Source: Methylobacterium amylolyticum (GTDB lineage: Bacteria; Pseudomonadota; Alphaproteobacteria; Rhizobiales; Beijerinckiaceae). Taken from it: a DNA stretch of 64,000 bases. Every line of letters starts with the position of its first letter. The first letter of the stretch is position 1. This document shows, piece after piece, positions 56,197 to 63,960 of this stretch. A program made the position numbers and the translations under genes. The stretch covers positions 62,001 through 126,000 of the forward strand of contig NZ_JAUYZI010000006.1 of assembly GCF_030700245.1 (NCBI RefSeq). The letters are read 5' to 3'. The notes below the pieces were generated by a model. That model made no database searches, was not told the DNA's origin, and worked only from the letters and a program-made list of their open reading frames with translations.

Positions 56197-57537
56197 TTGA
56201 GCCTGTCCCTCAAACTCGCCGCCCTGGCCGAGGCCGGCAAGCCCGTCCGCGTCGGCGTGATCGGTGCCGGCAAGTTCGGCTCGATGTTCCTGTCGCAGGC
56301 GCCGCGCACCCGCGGCCTGCACGTGGCCGGCATCGCCGACCTGAACGTCGAGCGGGCCCGGGCCTCGTGCGAGCGGGTCGGCTGGGAGCCGGAGCGGGCG
56401 CGGGCCGCCTCGCTGGCGGACGCCTTCGCCAAGGGCACGACCTTCGTCACCGAGGATGCGGAGGCGCTGATCGCCGCCGACGGGATCGACGTGATCGTCG
56501 AGGCCACAGGCCACCCCGGCGCCGGCATCCGCCACGCGCTGCTCGCCTGCCGCCACGCCAAGCACGTGGTGATGGTCAACGTCGAGGCCGACGCGCTGGC
56601 CGGCCCGCTGCTCGCCCGGCGGGCGGCCGAGGCCGGGATCCTCTACTCCTTCGCCTACGGCGACCAGCCGGCGCTGATCGCCGAGATCGTCGACTGGGCG
56701 CGCACGGCCGGCTTCGAGGTGGTCTGCGCCGGCAAGGGCACGAAGTACCTGCCGATCTACCACGCCTCGACCCCGGACACGGTCTGGGGCCATTACGGCT
56801 TCACCGAGGAGCAGGTGGCCGGCGGCGACTTCAACCCGCAGATGTTCAACTCCTTCCTCGACGGCACCAAGTCGGCGCTGGAGATGGCGGCCGTCGCCAA
56901 TGCCTGCGACCTCCAGCCCGCCGACGAGGGCCTGCTGTTCCCGGCCTGCGGGGTCGACGACCTGCCCGACGTGCTGCGGCCGCGCGCCGACGGCGGCCAG
57001 CTCGCGCGCAAGGGCACGGTGGAGGTGGTCTCCTCGATCGAGCGGGACGGGCGGCCCGTGTTCCGCGACCTGCGCTGGGGCGTCTACGCGGTCTTCGAGG
57101 CGCCCTCGTCCTACGTGCGGGACTGCTTCAAGCAGTACGGGCTGAAGACGGATTCGAGCGGGCGCTACAGCGCCATGTACAAGCCCTACCACCTGATCGG
57201 GCTGGAGCTCGGGATCTCGGTGGCGAGCATCATGGTCCGGGCTGAGCCGACCGGCACCACCCGGACCTTCAGCGGCGACGTGGTCGCCACCGCCAAGCGC
57301 GACCTCAAGCCCGGCGAGCGCCTCGACGGGGAGGGCGGCTTCATGGTCTACGGCCGGCTGATGCCGGCCGCCGCCTCGCTCCGGGCCGGCGGCCTGCCGA
57401 TCGGCCTCGCCCACGGGCTGACGCTCACCGGCCCCGTCGCCGCCGGCCAGCCGGTGCGCTGGGCGGACGTGCAGTTCGACGACGGCAACGAGGCGATCCG
57501 CTTCCGGCGGGAGATGGAGGCGGCCTTCCGGGGCTGA
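56197..57537 (+). CDS. NAD-binding homoserine-dehydrogenase-like oxidoreductase with SAF domain
   Basis: 446 residues, TTG start four bases after the permease stop. Residues about 18-160 are a Rossmann fold (VRVGVIGAGKFGSMFLSQA, IDVIVEATGHPGAGI, VMVNVEADALAGP). A central catalytic-like region follows (SFAYGDQPALIAEIVDWAR, CAGKGTKYLPIYHASTPDTVW). The last 90 residues are SAF-like (DLKPGERLDGEGGFMVYGRL). Homologs are often mislabelled flagellar FlgA because of the SAF domain. It probably oxidises or isomerises the sugar brought in by the transporter; the reaction is unknown to me. Confidence 0.8.
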   Translation: MSLSLKLAALAEAGKPVRVGVIGAGKFGSMFLSQAPRTRGLHVAGIADLNVERARASCERVGWEPERARAASLADAFAKGTTFVTEDAEALIAADGIDVIVEATGHPGAGIRHALLACRHAKHVVMVNVEADALAGPLLARRAAEAGILYSFAYGDQPALIAEIVDWARTAGFEVVCAGKGTKYLPIYHASTPDTVWGHYGFTEEQVAGGDFNPQMFNSFLDGTKSALEMAAVANACDLQPADEGLLFPACGVDDLPDVLRPRADGGQLARKGTVEVVSSIERDGRPVFRDLRWGVYAVFEAPSSYVRDCFKQYGLKTDSSGRYSAMYKPYHLIGLELGISVASIMVRAEPTGTTRTFSGDVVATAKRDLKPGERLDGEGGFMVYGRLMPAAASLRAGGLPIGLAHGLTLTGPVAAGQPVRWADVQFDDGNEAIRFRREMEAAFRG

Positions 57538-57543
57538 AACAAC

Positions 57544-57656
57544 GGGATCCCGAAGGGCCCTCGGCCCTTCGGCGGGTTCTCAGGGCAGAGCCCTGAGCCT
57601 GCTCGCAGGGCTCGCGCCCTGCACCCGCGAAAGGGCTCGCCCTTTCGAAACCCGGG
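57544..57656. repeat. Multi-hairpin dispersed repeat, copy 2
   Basis: Same order of four hairpins as at 9537-9643: CCGAAGGGC/GCCCTTCGG, CTCAGGGC/GCCCTGAG, GCAGGGC/GCCCTGC, GAAAGGGC/GCCCTTTC, framed by GGGATC and CCCGGG. Base changes are paired across stems, evidence for selected structure. It also lies between convergent stops. Confidence 0.85.
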
Positions 57657-57672
57657 CTTGCCGGCCCGCCGG

Positions 57673-59283
57673 CTACAGCGGCAGGCTGCCCCGGGCCTCC
57701 AGCCCCTCGCGGATCGCCCGCTTGGTGATCTTGCCGTAGCCGGATTTCGGCAGCTCGTCCCAGAAGAACACCCGCTTCGGCAGCTTGTAGCGGGCGACCT
57801 CCGCCGCGAGCCACGCGATCAGCTCGGCCTCCGCCACGGTGGCGCCGGGGCGGCGCACGCAGACGGCGACGCCGACCTCGCCCCAGGCCGGGTCCGGCAC
57901 GCCGAGGATCGCGGCTTCCGCGATGTCCGGGTGCTTGAGGAGCTTCTCCTCGGTCTCGCGCGGGTACACGTTCGAGCCGCCGGAGATGTACATGTCCGAG
58001 GCGCGGCCGGTGATGAACAGGAAGCCCTCGGCGTCGAGATGGCCGAGGTCGCCGGTGCGGAACCAGCCGTCGCGGAACGCCGCCGCGTTGGCCTCCGGGT
58101 TGTCGTAGTAGCCCGCGAACACCGCCGGGCCGCACACGCAGATCTCGCCGGTCTCACCCGCCGGCAGCGCCCGGCCCTGCGTGTCCTGGATCTCCACCTG
58201 CATGCCGGTGCGCTCGAAGCCGCAGGTGCCGACCTTGACGCCCGCGCCGTCCTCGGCCGCGTGCAGGCGCGGCGGCAGGACGGTGATGTTGCCCGTCACC
58301 TCGCCCAGACCGAAATACTGCACCAGCACCGGCCCGAGCGCGTGGAGCGCCCGCTTCTGGTCCTCGCGGTACATCGGCGCGCCGGCGTAGATCACGTGGC
58401 GCAGGCTCGACCGGTCGTGGCGGTCGACCGCCGGGTGCTCGACGAGCAGCTTCACGATGGTCGGCACCGTGAACATGTTGGCGACCCGCCAGCGCGCGAC
58501 CAGCGCCCAGGCCTCCTCCGGGTCCAGCCGCTCGCCCGCGGTCAGCACCGTCTTGGCGCCGGCCGCCACCTGCGTGAGCTGGTGGATGCCGGCCCCGTGC
58601 GAGAGCGGCGCCACCACCAGGGAGGCGTCGGCCTCGGTGGTGCCCGGCATCAGGTCGCAGAGGTGGTTGGTGACCACGAAGGCCATCTGGCCGTGTGTGA
58701 GCACCGCCGCCTTCGGCCGCCCGGTGGTGCCGGAGGTGAAGAAGAACCAGCACGGGTCGTCGTGCTCGACCGCCGCGGTCGGCGCGGCCTGACCGGCATG
58801 GTCGGCGACGAGGGCGTCGTAATCCTCGCCGAAGCGCGTGCCGCCGATCTCCACCACGACCCGCAGGTCGGGCACGGCCGCGCGGATCGCGGCGGCGTGG
58901 TCGGGAAACACCGAGCCGCAGATCAGCGCCGAGGCATGGCTCGCCTTGGCGAGGTAGGCGACCTCGGCGGGCGTCTGCCGGAAATTGGCCGGCACCCAGA
59001 CCGCGCCGAGCCGGAAGCAGGCGAACATCGACTCGAACATCTGGTTGCCGTTGCGGGCCTGCACCAGCACCCGGTCGCCCTTGGCGACGCCGCGCGCGCC
59101 GAGGGCTGCGGCCATCGCGTCGACCCGGGCGTCGATCTCGCCCCAGGTCCAGGTCTTCTCGCCCCACACGAGGCCGACCGCGTCGCGCAGCCGGCCGGCC
59201 GAGCGGCGCAGGAAGTAGGCGAGGTTCATCACCCGCCGCGAGCAGGGGGCGACCCCGCCCCGGGGCGCGAGGGCCGCGCTCAT
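57673..59283 (-). CDS. AMP-dependent acyl-CoA synthetase/ligase
   Basis: 536 residues. AMP-binding P-loop FFFTSGTTGRPKAAVLTHG, then YFGLGEVTGN, the adenylate-binding GWFRTGDLGHLDAEGF, hinge GRASDMYISGG and C-terminal catalytic lysine in SGYGKITKRAI. It activates a carboxylic acid to its CoA thioester. A TRAP receptor gene lies 46 bases upstream on the same strand, which suggests that the imported acid is the substrate. MNLAYFLRR at residue 19 is an alternative start used by many homologs. Confidence 0.92.
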   Translation of the reverse strand: MSAALAPRGGVAPCSRRVMNLAYFLRRSAGRLRDAVGLVWGEKTWTWGEIDARVDAMAAALGARGVAKGDRVLVQARNGNQMFESMFACFRLGAVWVPANFRQTPAEVAYLAKASHASALICGSVFPDHAAAIRAAVPDLRVVVEIGGTRFGEDYDALVADHAGQAAPTAAVEHDDPCWFFFTSGTTGRPKAAVLTHGQMAFVVTNHLCDLMPGTTEADASLVVAPLSHGAGIHQLTQVAAGAKTVLTAGERLDPEEAWALVARWRVANMFTVPTIVKLLVEHPAVDRHDRSSLRHVIYAGAPMYREDQKRALHALGPVLVQYFGLGEVTGNITVLPPRLHAAEDGAGVKVGTCGFERTGMQVEIQDTQGRALPAGETGEICVCGPAVFAGYYDNPEANAAAFRDGWFRTGDLGHLDAEGFLFITGRASDMYISGGSNVYPRETEEKLLKHPDIAEAAILGVPDPAWGEVGVAVCVRRPGATVAEAELIAWLAAEVARYKLPKRVFFWDELPKSGYGKITKRAIREGLEARGSLPL

Positions 59284-59329
59284 CGCCGCAAACCCTGCCG
59301 CGCCAAGCCCTGCCGCGCCCCCGTCCGCA

Positions 59330-60349
59330 TCAGGACAGCTTCCCGCAGTACTTCTCGAGGATCGACCAGCCCTCGTCGCCGTAGCGGCCCTTCCACTCGG
59401 TGTAGAAGCCGGCCTTGCGCAGCTTGTCGCGGAAGGGGGCCGGGTCCGGCTTGTTGAAGGTCATGCCGCCCTTGGTCAGGTCGCCCTGGAGGCTGGCGTT
59501 GAGCTTCTCGACGTCCGCACGCTCCTTCATGCCGGCGTCGTTGATGTGCCGGGCGACCATCGTGCGCAGGTCCTCCGGGATGCGCTCCCAGGCGCGGCGG
59601 TTGGCCAGGAACCAGTAGCCGTCCCACATGTGGTTGGTGAGCGAGCAGTACTTCTGCACCTCGTTGAACTTCGCCGTGGCGATCACCGCCAGCGGGTTCT
59701 CCTGCCCCTCGACGATCTTGGTCTGGAGCGAGGAGTACACCTCGTTGAAGTTGATCGAGGTCGGCGCGGCGTCGAACGCCTTGAACATCGAGGTCCAGAG
59801 CGGCGACGGGGGGACGCGGATCTTGAAGCCCTTGAAGTCGTCGGGGTTCGCGATCGGCCGGGTGGAGGAGGTGGTCTGGCGGTAGCCGTTGTCCCAGATC
59901 TTGTCCATCGCCACGAGGTTGACCTTGGCGATGTGGCCCCGCACCCAGGCGCCGAGTTCCCCGTCCATCGCCGCCCAGACCTTGTCGTAGTCCGGGAAGG
60001 CGTAGCCGATGCCGTTGATCGAGGCGTTGGGCACGAGCGTCGAGAGGATCAGCGGCGAGAGCGTGAAGAACTCGACGCCGCCCGCGCGGAGCTGGCTCAG
60101 GGTGTCGGTGTCGGAGCCGAGCTGGCTCGACGGGAAGACCTTGAGGTCGAACCGGCCGCCGCTCTCGGTGCGCAGGGCCTCGGCCATCTCCCGCGCCCGG
60201 ATGTTCATCGGGTGCGTGTCGGGCAGGTTGTTGGCGTATTTGTAGGTGAACTCGGCCTTCTGGGCCCGGGCGACGTGCGGGGCACCGATCGCCCCGGCGA
60301 GGACGGCCGTCGAGCCGGCGGACAGCAGGCGGCGGCGGGACAGGAGCAT
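59330..60349 (-). CDS. TRAP transporter solute receptor, DctP family
   Basis: 339 residues. Tat-type signal (SRRRLLSAGSTAVLAG, cleavage near ARA-QK). The mature DctP fold shows YKYANNLPDTHPMNIRAREMAE, FPSSQLGSDTDTLSQLRAGGVEF, the carboxylate-binding region FKGFKIRVPPSP with its conserved arginine, and NEVYSSLQTKIVEGQENP. No DctQ/DctM membrane genes are nearby, so either they are encoded elsewhere or this is an orphan receptor. Confidence 0.93.
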   Translation of the reverse strand: MLLSRRRLLSAGSTAVLAGAIGAPHVARAQKAEFTYKYANNLPDTHPMNIRAREMAEALRTESGGRFDLKVFPSSQLGSDTDTLSQLRAGGVEFFTLSPLILSTLVPNASINGIGYAFPDYDKVWAAMDGELGAWVRGHIAKVNLVAMDKIWDNGYRQTTSSTRPIANPDDFKGFKIRVPPSPLWTSMFKAFDAAPTSINFNEVYSSLQTKIVEGQENPLAVIATAKFNEVQKYCSLTNHMWDGYWFLANRRAWERIPEDLRTMVARHINDAGMKERADVEKLNASLQGDLTKGGMTFNKPDPAPFRDKLRKAGFYTEWKGRYGDEGWSILEKYCGKLS

Positions 60350-60564
60350 GGGGCGGCCTTCCGGTTGCGGGCCGCGGGGAAGGGGCCCGGCGTTTCCTCG
60401 GATCCGCGTCGACGCGCCGATCCTTGTCGTTCGCCCGCTTCGATATCCGCTCAAGCCCCGCTGTCAACGGCGCGCCGGTCGGGCGCGGGGGCAAGCGGCG
60501 CCGTTATGCCTTTCAGCCGCCGCCGTCTGTGACCGGCGGCGTGCCGTCGGCGCCGCGGCGCGGG

Positions 60565-61074
60565 TCAGGCGGCCTTGCGGCGTCCCCTGGGCTCGCCGTC
60601 GGTCTCGCCCTTGCCGTCCCCGATGCCCTCGCCGCGGGTTTCGCGCTCGGCCATGGCGCCGGGCTGGCCCAGACCGATCGCCTTGGCGAGGTTCGAGCGC
60701 GCCTGGCTGTAGGCCGGGGCCACCATCGGGTAGTCGGCCGGCAGCCCGTAGCGGGCGCGGTAGCCGTCCGGGGTCAGGCCGTGGCTGGTCAGGTGGCGCT
60801 TGAGCGTCTTGTAGGCCCGGCCGTCGAGGAAGCTGACGATGCCGTCCTGCTGGATCGACTTGCGGATCTGCGCCGGGGTCGGCTTCTCGATCTCGGCCTC
60901 GGCGGGTGCCGCGGCGGTGGCGCCCGCGCCGAGCCCGCGGATCGCCGCGTGCACGCTGGCGATCAGCGCCGGCAGCTCAGATGCCGGCACCGGGTTGTTC
61001 GACACGTAGGCCGCAACGATGTCGCCCGCGAGCTCGATGTAGTCCCGTCCCTGGCCGATCGTGTCTTCCGTCAT
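60565..61074 (-). CDS. MucR/Ros-family transcription regulator lacking the usual zinc cysteines
   Basis: 169 residues. N-terminal helical oligomerisation part (AGDIVAAYVSNNPVP, ELPALIASVHAAI), then the Ros/MucR core KSIQQDGIVSFLDGRAYKTLKRHLTSHGLTPDGYRARYGLP and YPMVAPAYSQARSNLAKAIGLG. In classical Ros the first half of the finger has Cys-x2-Cys; here those positions read IVSFLDG with no cysteine, though the RHL-x-SHGL histidines remain. Non-zinc MucR homologs are known from Mesorhizobium and fold similarly. Global silencer/regulator of surface and symbiosis genes in relatives. Confidence 0.9.
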   Translation of the reverse strand: MTEDTIGQGRDYIELAGDIVAAYVSNNPVPASELPALIASVHAAIRGLGAGATAAAPAEAEIEKPTPAQIRKSIQQDGIVSFLDGRAYKTLKRHLTSHGLTPDGYRARYGLPADYPMVAPAYSQARSNLAKAIGLGQPGAMAERETRGEGIGDGKGETDGEPRGRRKAA

Positions 61075-61213
61075 TCTACTTTCACCTGATGGGGGCGACA
61101 CGTCCGCGAATGCGGCGGCCGCACTCCGTACATCAGGATAGTATCGCCGGAATCAAGGGCTATCCGCGCCGATAACCTCCGGTGCTGTTGAAAAACCTCG
61201 GGCGGCGGGAAGC

Positions 61214-61513
61214 TCAATGGGCCGTGGCGGCCTCGACCCGCGAGCGGGTGAACAGGCTGGCGCCGACCGCCGCGCCGGCCGCGCGGATCAGCGCCGCCTC
61301 CTCGCAGGTGCGGGCCACCTTCAGGCCCAGCGGCTGGAGCCGCGCGTTCTCGGCGCAGTAGGCCGCCACCCGCGCCCGCCCGTACTCGGGCATCGCCGCG
61401 ACCATCCTGTCGAACTCGTCCGCGTCGGCGCGGTAGAGCGCCGAGATCAACCCGATCGGGATCGGGTACTTCGCCAGGGTGGCCGTGATCGGTCGGGTGG
61501 GTGCAGACGCCAT
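61214..61513 (-). CDS. Hypothetical protein
   Basis: 99 residues from the ATG with GGCGAGGCAAG upstream. No signal peptide. Contains PIPIGLISALYRADADEFDRMVAAMPEYGRAR and two cysteines (AYCAEN, RTCEEA). I do not recognise the family. It is helical and probably cytosolic. Confidence 0.5.
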   Translation of the reverse strand: MASAPTRPITATLAKYPIPIGLISALYRADADEFDRMVAAMPEYGRARVAAYCAENARLQPLGLKVARTCEEAALIRAAGAAVGASLFTRSRVEAATAH

Positions 61514-61637
61514 GCTTGCCTCGCCGCTCGGATGACGCGGCCAGGATTCGCGCACGTGGTTAACGGTCCGTTGCCGGGATCGCGGCGTCTCCCCGCGCGG
61601 GGACGGCACCGGCCGCGCGGCGGATGCCGGGCCCCGC

Positions 61638-61928
61638 TCAGCCGTCGCCGCGCGCGGCCGGCCGGGCCCTGCGGCGGGGCGGATCGATCCAGGCCCGCCC
61701 GTCCCCGGCCCCCGACGCCGTCTCGGCGGAGGTGGACCCGGACGGGGCCCCGGACGGCGGCGCGATCGATCCCGTGACCGCGGGGTCGTCCCAGATCACC
61801 GGCTGCCCGGCGAGGACGGGCGCCGGATCGGGCATGTTGCCGACGTAGCCGGAGACCGCGGCGCCCAGGGCGACGCCGACGAGGGCGAGCGCCGCGCCGT
61901 CGAGGAGGATCTTGCCGAGTCGCGCCAT
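61638..61928 (-). CDS. Single-helix membrane or exported protein, unknown
   Basis: 96 residues. One hydrophobic helix near the N-terminus (LDGAALALVGVALGAAVSGYVG), then a Pro/Ser/Ala-rich tail with GQPVIWDDPAVTGSI. VTGSI-type segments recur in the exported protein at 62726-63004 (VLVTGSIGVPG). No function assigned. Confidence 0.5.
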   Translation of the reverse strand: MARLGKILLDGAALALVGVALGAAVSGYVGNMPDPAPVLAGQPVIWDDPAVTGSIAPPSGAPSGSTSAETASGAGDGRAWIDPPRRRARPAARGDG

Positions 61929-62022
61929 GGCACCGTTCCCGCGGGATCCGGTCGGGCTACGGCAACAGGCTTAACGCTTGACGAACTTTCCCTGAGCGGA
62001 CCGTCCTCCGCCACGGCGGCCT

Positions 62023-62205
62023 TCAGACGGACACCGCCGCCATCACGCCGAGGCCGGCGGCGGGCAGGGCGAAGGCGAGGACGGTCAGCACGTCGAGGGA
62101 GGCCGGCCGGCCCGCGGCGAGCCAGCGGCGCGCGGCGAGGTTCTCGGCGGCCAAGCCGGCCAGCACGAGGCCGCACCCGACCATCAGCATGTTCATCGAT
62201 CCCAT
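62023..62205 (-). CDS. Small two-helix membrane protein
   Basis: 60 residues: helix 1 MLMVGCGLVLAGLAAENLA, a polar turn RRWLAAGRPAS, helix 2 LTVLAFALPAAGLGVMAAVSV. The start has GATCCG upstream, a weak site. Same architecture as the next small gene, suggesting a duplicated small-protein family. Function unknown. Confidence 0.45.
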   Translation of the reverse strand: MGSMNMLMVGCGLVLAGLAAENLAARRWLAAGRPASLDVLTVLAFALPAAGLGVMAAVSV

Positions 62206-62272
62206 GGCAGTGCCCTGATCCGGTGCGCGGATCGGCACCATACCCGGACAAGTCGTGGCGCGATGCCGCGGT

Positions 62273-62443
62273 TCAGCGGATCGCGACGGCGCAGGCGCAA
62301 AAGACGAGGCCGACGCCCGCGGCGGTCAGGAAACCGGCGCGCCACGAGGGGCCGCTCGGGCTGCGCAGCCTGGTCTCGGCGACCGCCGAGAGGAGGATGC
62401 CGGCCAGGAACAGGCCGCACGGGATCAGGTCGCTTCCGAGCAT
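62273..62443 (-). CDS. Small two-helix membrane protein
   Basis: 56 residues: helix 1 LIPCGLFLAGILLSAVAETRL, turn RSPSGPSWR, helix 2 AGFLTAAGVGLVFCACAVAI. The length and two-helix hairpin parallel the protein at 62023-62205. Ribosome-binding site GCAGGAGTGCG before the ATG is fair. Confidence 0.45.
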   Translation of the reverse strand: MLGSDLIPCGLFLAGILLSAVAETRLRSPSGPSWRAGFLTAAGVGLVFCACAVAIR

Positions 62444-62615
62444 CGCACTCCTGCCGCGCCGGACGCCGTCCGCGGCCGTCCGTTCAGCAGGGCAACGAGC
62501 GGAATGGTGGCGGGTGCCGCGCGGCATTTCGGTCATCGCGGCGGGAGCGACTTTTTCCCAGGGCGGGCGCGGGGAGAACGGCGGACGGCTCCGGCGTCCA
62601 CCCCGCGGCGCAACC

Positions 62616-62711
62616 TCACGAGCCCAGGAGGACGCTCGCCGAGCCGGCGACGGCCAGGGCGACGCCGCCCGCGAAGGCGGCGATCATCGCGTAGGAGAAT
62701 CCCTTCAGCAT
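62616..62711 (-). CDS. Possible 31-residue membrane peptide
   Basis: MLKGFSYAMIAAFAGGVALAV followed by AGSASVLLGS: one hydrophobic helix. There is no strong ribosome-binding site. It lies in a run of similar small genes. Could be chance. Confidence 0.3.
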   Translation of the reverse strand: MLKGFSYAMIAAFAGGVALAVAGSASVLLGS

Positions 62712-62725
62712 CGTGCGCGCCCCGG

Positions 62726-63004
62726 TCAGCAGCGGTAGCCGCCGGCGGTCTGGCCGTACTGCTTGACCGGCCGGTTCTGCTGGTTGGCGTTCCCCTCGGC
62801 GGCCGAATCGCCTGGGCAGCGGTCGAACGGCGCGCCGGGGACGCCGATCGAGCCGGTGACGAGGACGTCGCCGGGCGTGACCGGCACCCCGCGCTCGACG
62901 GCCGGGGCGCGGCCGAACGGCGCGACGTCCTGGGCGAGGGCGATCGTGGCCGGGGCGGCGAGGGCGGCGGCGACGGCGATGCGGGCGAGAACGCGCGTGA
63001 ACAT
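62726..63004 (-). CDS. Small exported protein, unknown function
   Basis: 92 residues with a clear signal peptide (MFTRVLARIAVAAALAAPAT, cleavage near ALA-QD). The mature part is Gly/Pro-rich with DVLVTGSIGVPGAPFDRCPGD and ends YRC, giving two cysteines. No recognised domain. Confidence 0.55.
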   Translation of the reverse strand: MFTRVLARIAVAAALAAPATIALAQDVAPFGRAPAVERGVPVTPGDVLVTGSIGVPGAPFDRCPGDSAAEGNANQQNRPVKQYGQTAGGYRC

Positions 63005-63181
63005 GGCGGGACTGGAACTCCTGGAGACGGCGCGGCCCGGTGGTCCGGGCACGTGTTCGACCGTGTGACCGGCGACCGTGTGATCGGGAGATGGGGAGCC
63101 GGGTGCGCCCGCGACGTGCGAGCCCGCACGCTGCACTGCGGAACAATCGCTGAGCAGGCGCAACATGCCGGCCTGGCAGGC

Positions 63182-63419
63182 CAGGGCTCCGAACTCGGAT
63201 GAACGCGACACAGCCGCAGCGTGTGTGTCGCCGATTCTGACACATGCTCCGTCATCCCGGGGCGCCGGAGGCGAGCCCGGGATCCAGAGCCGCCGACCAC
63301 AGCCATGCCCGGCACGCCCTGTGGTTCTGGATTCCGGGCTCCGCTGCGCGGCCCCGGAATGACGGCGGTGGTGGATCGCAGCCGAGGTGGCCCGGCGTTA
63401 CCCCGAGTTCGGAGCCCTG
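63182..63419. mobile_element. MITE-like composite repeat with ~25-bp terminal inverted repeats
   Basis: CAGGGCTCCGAACTCGG at 63182-63198 is repeated perfectly as its reverse complement at 63403-63419, and pairing resumes after three mismatches (AACGC). Inside lies a second imperfect inverted repeat (63250-63365: GTCATCCCGGG... and ...CCCCGGAATGACGG). Nested inverted repeats, no coding frame, 238 bases: a MITE-like or palindromic repeat element in the 458-base gap before the small lipoprotein. No clear target duplication was seen. Confidence 0.5.
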
Positions 63420-63462
63420 CCCGGCGGGCGCCGCGCGCCGGAGTGGCGACGGGACCGCCGCC

Positions 63463-63582
63463 TCAGCGCAGGCGGCTCGCGGAGGCGGCCTCGACATCGA
63501 ACCGCGAGGGTTTGTGCTGCGGCGCCGAAGCGCACGCGGCGAGGCAGACGAGTCCGAGGACCAGGATCGCGATACGCTTCAT
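63463..63582 (-). CDS. Small lipoprotein
   Basis: 39 residues: MKRIAILVLGLVCLAACASA then PQHKPSRFDVEAASASRLR. The lipobox LAAC puts the lipidated cysteine at residue 17. Entericidin- or YnfN-like size, but no family match. A very short gene supported mainly by its textbook signal. Confidence 0.55.
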   Translation of the reverse strand: MKRIAILVLGLVCLAACASAPQHKPSRFDVEAASASRLR

Positions 63583-63760
63583 GATGCCCCCCGCGGCGCG
63601 CCTCCGCGCACGGTCGGACGCGTTTGCGGCCGGATCATGCCGCGTCGAGGCGGGATGAGGCGCGGGGCGGTAGTCCGCCCCACTTCCGGCGGCGCGGTCC
63701 GCCCCGTACCCGGGTCTTGCGGGAGGCCTGCCGCCGGCCCGCGAACCCGGATGATCGCCG

Positions 63761-63895
63761 ATGCCGATCGAACTCCATCCGCGCGGCGACCCGGCGCCCG
63801 CATGGGCGGATCGGATCGCGCGGTCGATCTGGCGCGCGGAGATCGCCCTCCAGATCTGGCAGCTCAGGCTGCGGCGTTGGCTCGACCGGCGCTAG
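63761..63895 (+). CDS. Possible 44-residue protein ending in a dispersed repeat
   Basis: Opens MPIELHPRGDPAPAWADRIA and continues with an amphipathic Arg/Trp-rich helix (SIWRAEIALQIWQLRLRRWLDRR). The stop codon is supplied by the CTAG edge of the repeat that follows. No ribosome-binding site stands out. Weak. Confidence 0.3.
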   Translation: MPIELHPRGDPAPAWADRIARSIWRAEIALQIWQLRLRRWLDRR

Positions 63896-63960
63896 GGCGC
63901 TCTCCGCCGAGGTGGGCACCGGCTCGGCGGAGAGCGCGTCAAAACAAGGGCTTGGAGCCG
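63896..63960. repeat. Dispersed inverted repeat, copy B
   Basis: Perfect 15-bp stem GCGCTCTCCGCCGAG (63897-63911) / CTCGGCGGAGAGCGC (63923-63937), followed by GTCAAAA. It is the reverse-oriented relative of the 14880-14930 repeat. Sequence after it (to the window end, including GATCGGGACCGGCTCTAGGGC) looks like the continuation of a longer repeat unit. Confidence 0.75.

Noticed and set aside
60518-60541. Terminator for the MucR-like gene (CGCCGCCG/CGGCGGCG stem)
   Set aside because: No T-run follows the stem in the direction of transcription.
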